Below, piece after piece: positions 12,064 to 23,523 of a stretch of DNA of 64,000 nt; position 1 is the stretch's first letter, and each line of letters starts with the position of its first letter. A program made the translations under genes and the position numbers. Source of the DNA: Halictus rubicundus (lineage: Eukaryota > Arthropoda > Insecta > Hymenoptera > Halictidae). The notes under the pieces were generated by a model. The model did no database searches. It was not told where the DNA came from and was given only the letters and a program-made list of their open reading frames with translations. The DNA lies in assembly GCF_050948215.1 (NCBI RefSeq), contig NC_135164.1, positions 2,547,116-2,611,115 on the forward strand, read 5' to 3'.

Positions 12064-15000
12064 CATGGAGAGGGGGATACCAAAAAATCTCAAGAAAAAT
12101 TATTGATCCCTAAGAACCGCCCTGATATACGTACAAGATCAAGAGAAGCAAACATTGGGAATGAAATTAGCCACGGAGAAAAGCAATTATTTAAGGCGGA
12201 TTAAAAGTCCATTGAAAGGGAAGAGCAGAAGAGGAAGAGAAGTCAAGGAAAAATACATCGCTCGTGAACCATTGCGTCTAGTGAAATTAGATTCGTTTAT
12301 GCATTCGGTCTGATGTTACAGCCTTGAAATGGCAAAGTCTCAGGCAAACGCGAACTTTAGTTTAATGGGTCATCCGTTAAGCGATCCTTCTCTTTTTAAC
12401 CTACGCTGGAAAGATTGGAAACCCGATTTCGAATGGCTGAACTTTCCACCATTTTATGTCCAGAAGACGCACCCGAGCCGTGTTATGTTTACACACCTGG
12501 GCCTCCGAGGGCTCCCGAGATTCGTGGCCTTCCACTGGATACGCCCCGCGGTAGTGGGGGTAATTCCGCGACGTTTATCGTCCAGGCCTCGGCGTCATAT
12601 ACAGAGAAATCACTGTATTGGCAAAACTGTGATAGCAAGGGCGTTTATTTTTGTTCGATTTGGTATCAAAAACACTTTGAAAGCCTTTTGTTGTGTCGCA
12701 CCTCCTGTTGAAATTTTTAAATAGTGATGCTTCGCACACATTCGCGTAAGTTCTCGAAAACCTGGTATAATCTAACAGGAGTAAATTACTGGCAGCGAAA
12801 TCCGCGACTGCCGAGGATGCAAATGAACGCAATTTATCGAAATGGAAGGCGGAACGTTTTCGCAAGCGGAAGACGTTCGCCGGCGTCGAAGTTCGCTCCG
12901 GGTTCGAACGCGTTTATTCATAAACAGCAAGATTCCGAGGAGGCACGCGGCGCATATTTTATATTCCGAACTCCGAGCGCGCACTTACGTACATCCTCGC
13001 GCAAAGTTATGACGGGAATATTTGCAAGAACGATATTTTTCAGCCGGGAAATCTGAGTTAATATTGAGCCGTACAGATGTGCCGGCGTTATTGCGCAATA
13101 TCTGCGAGATGTTAATCATGGGCGAGCCCCTCCGGTTACCGGGAGTTAGTAACGAGCGTCTTTTGTCTACCGGTTTCCCACTTTGTCGCTTTCTATTTTC
13201 CCTGAACCCCTCGACTTTCACTCTTCACCCTATTCTCGAGCAAACACCGGAAGGTACAGTTAACGCGAAAACTGGAAAATTTTGTTTGCGTCGTGATTTT
13301 TCACAGAAAATCATAATTACTGAACTCGTTTTTTCCCCCGTAATAAAATTCTGTAACGATATCGCAACAGTTTATTTTCCTCGGTTATTTTGCAATTCAA
13401 TTTACGAACATACGAGGCTGATGAGGAAATGGAAAAAGTTTATTTTAATTTTTCTCGTGGAACCACTGAATAACATGTTTCTCGGCAAAGTGCAATAATG
13501 TTGTTATAGTTTTGCCTTTGGCATAGAGCGTCATCAAAAGTGTTTATATCTGCGTTCAGGAATTTAAGTTATTTCGAATTGCTCGAACGTTGCGAAATAC
13601 AGCGAGCCCTAACTCCGCTGCGGCACTTACTTGTCTCATATGACGTCGAACATGCGAACGTTGAGCTTCCACGTTACAGTATCGCGGAAAATGAAGACAG
13701 ACGGTATTGACGTAGGGAAAAACGACGGGAATGGCAACTCGTCGGAGAAAACAGGAGAACTCGGTTTCGCTAGATGTAGAACGACTATCAAGCGCGGGAA
13801 AGTATGATTAAAGAGCGAACGCGTCGGTGAAACGATACCTACGGGAACACGAAGTGCTAATGAACGGTTCACAAAAATACTATTTGCGTACCACGCGTGA
13901 AATTTTCTATCTACGGCACGAAACAGTGTACTGATACGGTGAAACAGTGGTAGCGCGCAGTAGAAACTCCTGCCATAAGTCAGACGCGCGTGGTAGCATC
14001 GACTTGCTCGAGTTCGACACTGATGTCGCATTCTTATACATTTTTCTACAATCGTTTAATACTTTCATAATAAATCTTAGATACGAATTCAGACTAAAGT
14101 GCTTACATGTCACTGAAGTAATTTTCTTAGATAGTCAAAATCTTTTTTAAATTGTTTAAAAAAATTGAAGATTTGGATCGAATTATGAACAATTTCTGCC
14201 ACTGGGGTCTAAAAATGATTAAACGTCATATAACTATCAGTACCGAGAAAATTTCAGTGTAATCAAATATTTAACAAGAATTTTATTTCATTTCGAAGTC
14301 GATAGGACACTGAGTAGACTAAATTAATTTTACTTATCGGCAAATGGATGTCGCGAGAAAACAAAAAATCGGAACAGTGACCGTTGATCCGGGGAAGTCC
14401 GTTAAATAAGTCCCGATAAGCCGATCCCGCATTTAATTATGCTTGAAGACTCGATGAATTTCATATCGAATTTCTTTGCGGACGGTCTTTTTCCGTGGAT
14501 ATTACAACGAATGATCGGGCGAGGTTATCAGCCCTCAAAGGATATTATCATCGGAGAGCTCACAACCGGCTTAAGAGGTGAAAAGACCGTGGAAGCGGAT
14601 AGGGAAGAGCAGATCCCGGGGGTTCCATTCGCAAAAATTGAATATCATTCGCCGCCATAACTTACGAAATGACGAGAGGATCTCCTCGCCTGTGGACCGA
14701 GGCGGCGGTACCGGCGGCGGCGAGTCGTGCGGGAAGGATTTAAATGTAAAATGCAATCTCGGCTATGCAAATGTCGCGTAAATCGGGGCGAATATGCGGT
14801 AACGGTGACCGGTTGTGTGCGATGGATCAAAAGCATTCGGCGCTCATTGCGTTTCTTTCCGCGCTCTCCTTTCCGTTAATAATGCGTCCCAGTTTTTCGC
14901 CGCGGCGCGTGCTGGGATGATCATTTTGCAAGGACACGTACCGGCCGTCCGTTTGCACGGGAATCTTTCGCGATTGTACAGCACGATAACGCGTCTTTTT

Positions 15001-15343
15001 CGATTCAGTGGGAACTAAGCGCGGAACAAAGCCGGCTGAATACCTTCGAATTGAAATTTTCTGTGGCTCGTTCCTGGCTCCGAACGAATTAAACGAACCT
15101 CGCCGAAAAGATACCTATTTGCTGTCCCACATTCTACTATGATTTTCAATTCAACATTCACCGCGAGATCGCATAAGCGCCGTCAGACTTTGATTAGCCC
15201 GACTACGGACGCGGCCCAACAATCCTATCACTTTGACCCAATTTATTAGGAGGAGACTGCGGGCTCTTCAAGCAAGTTCTCCGACTTTTATCAGATACAT
15301 ATTTCGGACATATATCGAGAGAAGACACCACTCATTTGAAGCT
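12064..15343. other. Unannotated spacer
   Basis: Apart from the dispersed repeat at 12482-12615 nothing was recognised. The 131- and 158-codon frames here have no motif, and the 158-codon one (13022-13498) opens without ATG. Confidence 0.45.
12482..12615 (-). repeat. Dispersed repeat, CAGTGAATTCTC family, copy B
   Basis: On the minus strand it begins CAGTGATTTCTCTGTATATG at 12615, preceded by TA at 12616-12617. It runs through AAACGTCGCGGAATTA and CCACTACCGCGGGGCG and ends with GTGTAAACATAAC near 12482. The core is GC-rich compared with its surroundings. Parts of two unrelated-looking open frames here are simply this repeat translated. Confidence 0.65.
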
Positions 15344-15347
15344 TTAA

Positions 15348-15582
15348 CACGTTGAACGCCAAACTAGAAACCCCAAAAATTCCATAAAGTCAAAGTAAGT
15401 TATTTAATGAAATAAAAATTGCAAAAAATTAAATGTACGATAGTGAGTAATTCTCCAACTTTCTTGCATGTTACAGATCTTAATTAAGTTTAGTACAATG
15501 AATATATCAACGTAAAATTTCAATTTAAAACCTGCACAAATAATTCCGTCAGTCACATATGGCCGACGTGGCGTTCAAAGTG
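15348..15582 (-). mobile_element. 235-bp TTAA element, copy 2
   Basis: TTAA at 15344-15347 and 15583-15586. The sequence is the reverse complement of the 6644-6878 copy, with the same length and scattered substitutions. Ends are CACGTTGAACGCCA and, inverted, CACTTTGAACGCCA, so here the two ends match each other better than in copy 1. Confidence 0.85.
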
Positions 15583-15586
15583 TTAA

Positions 15587-18500
15587 AAAAAACTGTTTTT
15601 ACGTCCTCGAAAAAAATTTTTTATTCTTTCCAGAGGCACTTCAAGCGTCCCAAGCTACAAATTGAGTGAACTAAGTTCATCGTACTACTTTTTAAACGAA
15701 ATTGTCGCGGTTTGAACATCGAGGATTTTTCAAAAATCGGAAAGTCCTGCATCGGCTAATCTCAGAGTCCGGGAGTTACGGTTTGGACAGCGTGCGTCCC
15801 GGCCAATACCCTAACTCTTCGAGGCACTAACCGTAGGTCCTCGAAGAGGCTTCGGCCTAGCAGCTAGGACCAGCTAATCCCAGCGGAGGGGGCAGCGAAC
15901 TTCTCCAATTATAATAAATTGTGGAAGAAAACTTGTTTCTCGTCCGGCGGCCGAGGGAAATATCCGGGGGGGGGGTCTGTTCTAATTATACGGAACAGTT
16001 AATAAAAACATTCTGGCGGTGGGCCAGCCTGTTTCGGCCAGCGGAACGGATACGGAATAGATACGGAACGGATAGAAAAGGGAGTGAAAGCTCGGGGGGA
16101 GGATGGACGTGCACAGGAAAAAGTCGCTGACACAACGGGCCGAGCCTATAGCTTTGCCGGAGGGGGAGAGGGGGAGAGTGTGCAAGCCAGCGAATCGCGT
16201 TCGTCTGCAGGTTAACTTGCCGGTATACGATTAAATCCATTGTCACGGCAATCGAGGCGAAATGTTTCCGATGCATTAATAACGCATAAATGTCAGGCAG
16301 CGAGTGGTTTCTGGCTTGCCGCCAGTGAGCACCGCTTACAGCCTTCCTCTATTTAGGGAATCCATCATTCCCGTACGGTCAGCCGTCGTTCGTGCCTTCG
16401 AGCTGATAAATACGTGGCACGTTGATGCTCGTTAACTTCGGCCGCGATCGTTTCGTTTCTGTTAGGAGAACTGTGGAGGCAGAGCCGGAGCCCCGGCCAG
16501 GATCGGCGCAAACTGATCGATGCACACGTAAATTCAACCTGACCGGCTGAACTTTACCCTCCGCGATAAGTTGATGGTGCTTTAACCGCCCTCCCGCGAT
16601 CATTCCTATCGTGGAAACATTTGCTATCGCGGAAACCGAGTCGAATTCTCGTTAGAGCAACAACTAACGATGCGTGTTTCGTCCGGGTGTTATTGAAATG
16701 ATTTCGCCATGCTACCCCACAGTCCAGCCAATATCATTGCAGCCCGGTGCATACTCCGGTGACCCGTGTCACGCGAAAGTCATTCGATAGATTTTTCGTT
16801 AGTGCGGCCGAAAATTGATGTACTATCTGGTAAACGCAAGATTGTTAGTTACGGCAGCAGCCAACGGAAGATTGACACTGGGAAGATGGATGTTTCTAAC
16901 GGCGACGTTGACAGGCGGTGCCGGTGTCCATTTCAACGGCCGCGGAACTTAATTTATAAATCTACTGCGCTGAAAGGGATAGCGCACCTCGTTTAACGCT
17001 TCTGCGAGCAATTTGTTTTACCGACACGCTGGAACTAACAGTTGGATCATGTTGACTCGTTTTATACATTTCTTGTTCAACAGTTTTTGAGAACATAGAG
17101 ATGCTCTCACACCGAGAATTACTAGAAATGTTTATTCGGCCCTGTACACGTTGCAGTGTGTAATCGAAGCCGTTAGAAATCGCCGTTTTTCACGATTTTC
17201 GACTTAAAATCGCACTTTTAATCGTTTATAACTCGTAAACGAATCAACCAATATCGGTGAAATTTTCAGCATGGGTATAATTTATTCGAGCGAATCAAAT
17301 ACATTCTTTAAATTTTTAATACAGGTTCAGATAAAACAGCTTAAAAACCCAATTTTTACTATTTCTTTTGCGATTCCGACCAATTCAAATTTTTTTCAAA
17401 ATTTTTTTACACCTCGTCTAATAAACTAATCCTTCTAACTTCTCAATAAAATTCAAGTCATTTGATCTAATTTTTAAAAAGTTATGTTGCTTCAAATAGT
17501 GTAGACTCAGTTTTGCTCGTTAGTATATATATCGTAGTTTAGTTTTAAAATATAAGAACATAGTCACCGTAATGTTCACCTTCTCGCCAGTCAAGGAAAC
17601 ATTGCGTAATGTTTTTAATTTAATATAGTGATTCATGATTAGAATGCGGATTACGTGAATTTCTGACAAAACTGAGTACAGTGTAACCTCGATCTAAGCG
17701 CACCTGAGCTACGCCATCTTAGTCGCTTCGCCTACCCCCTCCACTGGGGGATACCCCGCGAGCTGCCACGGTCGCCGAGCAGTATAAGTATAAACATGTC
17801 GCGTAATCCGATACCGGGTCGAGTACGTCGGTGTGAACCACTACTAATCCAATTACGAAACTTCTTTACTTTTCATTATTTTTTGACGAAACTTTCGCCG
17901 ACTTATTTGTGGCATTTTTCTGATTAAAATAACACTAGACACGATATAATTTGAACTGTATCTAGTGGTTCTCATTTGCATCGCGTTGACCAATTAGTGG
18001 AACGGTTTAAAATGTTTCGATGACAATCGTACAATGTTTGCTTTTCCATCGGACCTCGGAGGTGTGTTGCCAACAATTTTCCGGAAAACAAAACTTCGCG
18101 GTTCTCCATTTGTAAGATATCGCATTGTTCCGCCTTATGTTATATGTAAAAACAATATCCTTCTCTTTTACTCGCTAACGATCCGGCTAGGGTATTGTGG
18201 TAACTGATTAAAAACGAACACGTGAAAAATTTGAATGCGAAATCCATTATCCCCTGGTATCTGTCGGCCGTTGTCCTAGTTTTCGAGCCAACGTAAATAC
18301 GTGTGTGTGCGTTTATGTACATGCGCGTGCGCGATCGTGTGTGTGTCGATGCTCGTTAACTTCAATCACTCCCGTTTTACATTGCCGCAGAAGAATAGAC
18401 CCATGTAGATTTCTGTGTGCTTCTTTTTTTAATTTTTTTTATCAAAACGCCTGTCCATACATTGCCGTCCGTCAGCATCGTGACTGTTATGTTATTCGAT

Positions 18501-19727
18501 AGTCAAGATCGCGTTGACAAATTGAAGTTGCCGAACCACCTTCCTTCTCGAATGTATGAATAATACAAAAGATGTTTATCGTGACACTTCACTTACAAAA
18601 TTAACCAAGTTAATCCTGTATCTAATGAATCAATTTTTATTTAGTGTTGTAACCTGTAGTTACTGTGAAAAATATATTAGACGTAAAACAATTTTTCTAT
18701 ATATATTCGTCCGAAAAAGAAAATATAATTTTATAATTTTATTCGAAGCCAATTTTTATTATTCGTTATATTTAGGTTTTACACTCTTTCACTGTGTTTA
18801 GTGGAATTTAAATATTTTCACATTTTTATGGTACTGAATACGTGAAAAATTGAATTTTTCAGACCTTTAATGTAAACCGTCAAAAAATAGCTACAGAGAG
18901 AATGGCTGAAGGACGAAAGAATGAAATTTGCTTGAAAGGTTATTTTCAAGAACATCGTAGGAGACTAACACAACAAGGCAGAATAAGCTTCGAGTTGAAC
19001 GAAATGATCGTAACTGAAATATTGGCAATTCCTCGAGAATCCGAAAATTTAGTGTTGAGATATAGTGGTGACTAATTTATTAAACGGCTAGACGCTTTGT
19101 TAACGAGAGCAGCACGATGCCGGCCACAGTGAACGATTGTTCGGCGCGTATCATTGAAAGTGTCCAGACATCTCGATGGAAATCTGAGTCCCGCCGTTCC
19201 AGTTTCCGCTTTACTAACCCTCTTAAGGGGAGTAAGCTCCGAGTATACATCTATATGAAAAGCGCGAGCCGTTTCATTTTTTAAGAGGCTGTGAGAACGA
19301 AAGAAGTGGGAGAGGGAACCTGGGAGAGCCAGGTTAATGGAAACACTTAGTTCCGTTCCTTTATTTTTTTTTTCTTTTCTCTTTTACCCCCTCGCTCGCC
19401 TTTATCTCTTTCAATGAAAACTACGACGGAGCAAAGGGTGCCTCCTTTTCCTCTCATTGTTTTCCAGCAGGAACGGAGGGGAATTGCTTTTTTCCTTGTT
19501 CATTCCGTTTCGAGCGGATTCTCGGAAATTCTAACTACGGAATTAATTCGCGTGACAACTGATAAAACGTAGAAACGGCAGTCACAATTAACATAAATTG
19601 TTCCCTCTGTAATTGAACTGTCTTTTTAATAGATGACGGGTAAACTACAGGCGTCTGGACACTTGCCGCGCGATTCTACACACATATGCTATAACGATCT
19701 TGGTGATCATGAATATTATTCTGCTTT
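15587..19727. other. Spacer with a diverged repeat at about 17200-17510
   Basis: No gene recognised. The stretch at about 17200-17510 lines up in order with the right half of the palindromic element at 19748-20433 (listed separately). A GT-rich microsatellite is at about 18300-18345. Confidence 0.45.
17200..17510 (+). repeat. Diverged half-copy of the 19748-20433 palindrome
   Basis: Colinear landmarks are shared with 20150-20400: GTGAAATTTTCAGCATG then TATAAT, GACCAATTC followed by a T run, CTTCTAACTTCT followed by AAAATTCAAG, and AAAGTTATG. Substitutions are many, so this would be an old relative, and ends were not found. Confidence 0.4.
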
Positions 19728-19745
19728 CTGAGTGTTTACTCTATA
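19728..19745 (+). repeat. Dispersed repeat, copy C, left stub
   Basis: GAGTGTTTACTCTATATA just left of the palindromic element resembles the family start CAGTGATTTCTCTATATATG. The match continues right of the palindrome at 20434. Together they suggest that the palindrome inserted into this repeat. Confidence 0.4.
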
Positions 19746-19747
19746 TA

Positions 19748-20433
19748 CAGTCAGTCCAATAAGTATCCGTACGCTCTTAAAAACTTTGTCGATATTGGAC
19801 TATACTACTTGAATTTTTTTTTTTTGAGAAGTTAGGACAATTGGATCACTACATAACGTGAGAAAAATGTTTGATTAAAATTGCAATTGGTCGAAATTAC
19901 AGAGAAAGTACTGAAAGTTGTATTTTGCAACTTTTTTATGCGGGCTTATATTGAAAATTTTAAAAGTACGTTTTGTACGTCTGTATCAATTATACATATT
20001 TTGAATATTTCATCTAAATCGGTCAACATTGCACTGATCTACAAACATTTAACGATGAAAACTTAAGGGCGAAAGTCGCAGAATTTTGGCCTTCTCAGGG
20101 AATTTCGCCCTTATGTGATCATTTTGGAACGTCTGCAGCTCATTGCAACGTTCACCGATTTTGATGAAATTCTCAGAACATGTATAATTCATACAGATCT
20201 ACAAGTCGTACTTTCTACATTCTCAATGTAAGTCCACATAAAAAAGTTGCAAAATACAACTTTTAGTATTTTCTCTGCACTTTCGACCAATCGCGATTTT
20301 TGTAAAAAAAATTTTTTCACTTTATGTAGTGATCCAATTGTTCTAACTTCTAAAAAAAATTCAAGTAGTATAGTCCAATATTGACAAAGTTATGAGATTT
20401 GTAAGAGCGTACGAATACTTATGGGATTGACTG
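19748..20433. mobile_element. Palindromic Tc1/mariner-type foldback element
   Basis: Flanked by TA (19746-19747 and 20434-20435). Ends are CAGTCAGTCCAATAAGTATC and, inverted, CAGTCAATCCCATAAGTATT, continuing to GTACGCTCTTA. The inverted repeat runs through nearly the whole element: arms 19748-20074 and 20103-20433 close on AAGGGCGAAA and TTTCGCCCTT. TA duplication and CAGT-type ends indicate a non-autonomous Tc1/mariner derivative. A 61-codon frame inside is not considered a gene. Confidence 0.85.
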
Positions 20434-20520
20434 TATGTCCCAACTGCCTAACCTATAAAATTCCCAGAACTATCCCCACTGCCGCGGAGTATACCGCCTG
20501 ACTAGAGCTTCACTGTCCTT
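20434..20520 (+). repeat. Dispersed repeat, copy C, right part
   Basis: It starts at the TA target duplication of the palindrome with TATGTCCCAACTGCC and continues AACTATCCCCACTGCCGCGG, matching the core of copies B, D and E. It is the most diverged copy. Confidence 0.5.
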
Positions 20521-21489
20521 ATCAAAATAGTATCTCCTAGCCGATATATGTCCCTAGACCCGTATTTTAGACAATTATCGAGTAAACACTGCATATAATT
20601 TCGGTTTTCAGAATTTTCAGCCTCTGTTATCTGCTTTCTATTTTAATCATCTCCTACCAATTTTTAAAAATTCTTTCGGAAGAACCATTAATTTTTTTGC
20701 ATGAATCTTGATTACATGTGTCGATTCTTACCACGATTCCGGCAATTCTGCTGTTCGAATCTGCTAGTATCGGTGAAATATCGAGGAGTTCGGCGTAGGT
20801 CTTGAGATCTCGCAGGAGTCCGAGGTTTGAAGAAGCTGCAAAATAAAATGGACGTTTCTAAAAATGAAAAACCAGAACAGCAATTTGATTTCGGGTCTAC
20901 ACGGATTGAACTGGCCACTGTGTGTCGTCCGGATGTTAAATCGTCAAGCTAAGATCTCGTTTATTCTCTCCCCTCCGGTGACGACCGGGTATCGTTCGAT
21001 CAATCGGCCCCTGTCTGGTTCATGGGGTTCTTTTTACCGGGCCAGAGAGAGCCACCCCATCCTATCGGCCAGGATTACCAGTCTAAGTACTTGCAGGGGG
21101 CATTCCGCCCCGGCGACGTCGACGGCGTCGGCGTCGGCGGCGGCGACGCTCTCTCGGTTGATGCGCGGTCTTGAAAGTTTACGATCGACTCTTTGTCGGG
21201 ATCCCTCATTACGACGCGGCTCCTTAAACGGCAAGAAGCCGGAAAAAGAAGGCGGCCCGCTGATAAATCACACGGAGAATAGAGATAAGAGGAACGGCCC
21301 GTGAATCGGGCATTCCGTGGACCTTTTCAGTCGCTTCTTGTAAAACGAACAACCCTCCGACGCGATGAGAGCTATCAACCCGGTTCCCACGTATCCCCTA
21401 TTTTTCGGGATGCGAACATCTTCCCGATAATATAATAAAATACTCTAAACTCTCTCGAATCCCATTGCCTCCCCACATGCAATACAATT
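20521..21489. other. Unannotated spacer
   Basis: No gene recognised. A GTCGGC-rich simple repeat lies at about 21115-21150. A 146-codon ATG frame (20864-21304) spans it but has no motif, and the opposite strand is open as well. Confidence 0.4.
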
Positions 21490-21592
21490 TATTGTATAAG
21501 TCTGTATATGTCGCCGAGGCCTGAGTGATAAACGTCGCGGGATTATCCCCACTACCGCCGGGTATTCCCCGAAGTTCGAGAGTTGTGGACAT
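21490..21592 (+). repeat. Dispersed repeat, CAGTGAATTCTC family, copy D
   Basis: TGTATATGTCGCCGAGGCCT begins at 21502, followed by GATAAACGTCGCGGGATTAT and CCCCACTACCGCCGGGTATT. The Tc1 element at 21594 starts about 20 bp downstream. Confidence 0.6.
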
Positions 21593-21593
21593 A

Positions 21594-23224
21594 CAGTGGC
21601 TCACGAAAGTATTCGAACGCTTAAGTTTACAAATTTTAATGAATAAAATAAGATGTACTAAACTAATCTGTATAGAACAATTTGGGATCTATAGTAAGGG
21701 GGAAGTTTCAAGATTATGTCAGAAAAAGGATTCAACAACGTAGGCAGAAGTTATGATATATTTATTAGAAACACGCGTAATAAGTGACTCACAAAAGTAT
21801 TCGAACGCTGTAACGCTGTTGATATGTTTTCATCTTTCTTAGAAAGGAATGTACACATTACTACTAAATGAAAACATTGGTACGTTCAGTTGATGTTAAG
21901 GCATCGTTTCCGTAACAGCAACGTACAACTGTGCACAGTAGTAGTTAAAATGAAGACTAAAAAGTCAGAAACACAAAAGTGTGAAAGAGAAACGATACTT
22001 CGATTGCATAAGGATGGAAAATCATATAACGAGATTGCAGAAATTATAAACAGAAGTAAGTCTACAATACATTACATTATTAAAAAATCGAAAAATGAAG
22101 GAACAATTGCGAACAACGCTCGATCAGGTTGACGAAAGAAATTAACTGAAAGAGAACAGAAAATTATCATTCGCGAAATAAAAAAGATCCTACTATATCC
22201 GCTCCTAAACTCACAAATATGGTAGCTGATATGTTTCATGAAGAAGTTCATCCCGAATTATGTCGACGAATCTTACGAAATAATGATTTTCATGGCAGTG
22301 TACCACGAAAGAACCTATGTATTAATGCAGTAAATCGAAAAAAGACTGGCTTTTGCAAAAGCATATCTCAATAAAGATCATTTTTTCTGGGATAAGGTCA
22401 TCTTTTCGGATGAGTCTAAATTTAACATCTTTGCCTCAGATGGTCAAAATTATGTTTGGAGAAAACCAAATACGGAATTGGAAATTAAAAATTTACACCA
22501 AACAGCGAAACACGGAGGTGGATCGGTTATGGTGTGGGGGTGCATGGCGGCAAGTGGCACCGGAAATTTGGTATTCATTGATGGAATACTCGATAAATAT
22601 AAGTATTTAAATATTTTAAGGAGCAATCTTAAAGAAACTGCCCGCAAATTAGGATTATTGGAAGACTTCCACTTCCAACAAGATAACAATCCCAAGCATA
22701 CTGCAGGAATAGTGAAAGAATGGATCATATATAACACACCACATATGTTAACTACTCCACCGCAAAGTCCAAACATAAATCCAATTGAAAATTTATAAAC
22801 TGAAATCGGAAAAAGATTAAATAAATATCATATAACTTCAAAGAAGGTATTGAAACAAAAAATCATAGAAGTATGGAATTCCATTGTGTGTACTTTTACA
22901 AAATCATTGGTTTATAGTACGGAACGTCGATTGAGACACATCGTTACTGCTAAAGGTGGTGCAACAAAATATTAACATTAAATAATGTAATAATATATGT
23001 AGCGTTCGAATACTTTTGTGAGTCACTTATTATGCGTGTTTCTAATAAATATATCACAACTTCTGCCTTCGTTGTTGAATCCTTTTCAAATTTTACTGAC
23101 ATAATCTTGAGACTTCCCCCTTACTATAGATACCAAATTGTTCTATACAGATTAGTTTAGTACATCTTATTTTATTCATTAAAATTTGTAAACGTAAGCG
23201 TTCGAATACTTTCGTGAGCCACTG
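21594..23224 (+). mobile_element. Tc1 element copy 1, inactive
   Basis: 1631 bp flanked by TA (21592-21593 and 23225-23226). Outer ends start CAGTGGCTCACGAAAGTATT. Inverted repeats are about 215-220 bp (21594-21810 and 23002-23224). A second copy of the end motif, GTGACTCACAAAAGTATTCG, sits at the inner edge of each arm, the IR/DR layout known from Sleeping Beauty-type Tc1 elements. A closely related copy in opposite orientation is at 30868-32507. Confidence 0.95.
21950..22975 (+). pseudogene. Tc1-type transposase pseudogene (DD34E), copy 1
   Basis: Remains of a Tc1 transposase starting at ATG 21950. The N-terminal paired-like helix-turn-helix (KSYNEIAEIINRSKSTIHYI) is readable. CGA has become TGA at 22130, where copy 2 still has CGA. 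Further breaks are a one-base shift after REIKK (about 22186), a six-A run at 22338-22343 that is two bases short, and TAA at 22796 where family members have W. Catalytic motifs remain: FSDESKFN, QQDNNPKHT and NPIENL, with D and E separated by 34 residues. The HGGGSVMVWGC signature is intact. At least four lesions make this a dead gene. The frameshifts and the W-to-stop position are shared with copy 2. Confidence 0.93.
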
Positions 23225-23382
23225 TAAGTCAACTCCTCGAGCTTAGAATCTGTATACGAAGGCAGCGTTAAATGATCCCGATGCCTTCTCTCAATATGTA
23301 CTAGGTAATATTGAGTACCTTGGATAGAGAATAGGTTGCTACACTGTTGGCTATGTACACTTTATTTCTCTATGTTACACTG

Positions 23383-23523
23383 ATATGGTTCGCGATATAA
23401 ATGTTCGTTTCGGAGAGTTCTTAGATGTTACAAAGATGGTTCGCGATGTATTCGTTTGTTTCGGAGAGTTTTTAGATATTACGATGAGATGGTTCGCGAT
23501 GTATGTTTGTTTTCGGAGAGTTC
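23383..23523 (+). repeat. About 52-bp tandem repeat, 2.7 copies
   Basis: Units beginning GATGGTTCGCGAT (or ATATGGTTCGCGAT) occur at about 23383, 23434 and 23487. Each continues to GTTTCGGAGAGTT and TTAGATRTTAC. The last unit is cut short. Confidence 0.75.

Noticed and set aside
12415..12711. Peptide similarity between open frames at 12.5 kb and 21.5 kb (GSGxNxATFIxQA)
   Set aside because: Explained by nucleotide copies of the dispersed CAGTGATTTCTC repeat, not by a shared protein.
12897..12912. GGGTTCGAAC as a tRNA B box
   Set aside because: No A box at the right distance and no cloverleaf could be drawn.
13022..13498. 158-codon open frame
   Set aside because: Starts at TTG and shows no motif or repeat-derived similarity.
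20864..21304. 146-codon ATG frame
   Set aside because: Spans a GTCGGC simple repeat giving Ala/Ser/Thr runs; the opposite strand is open as well. No domain.
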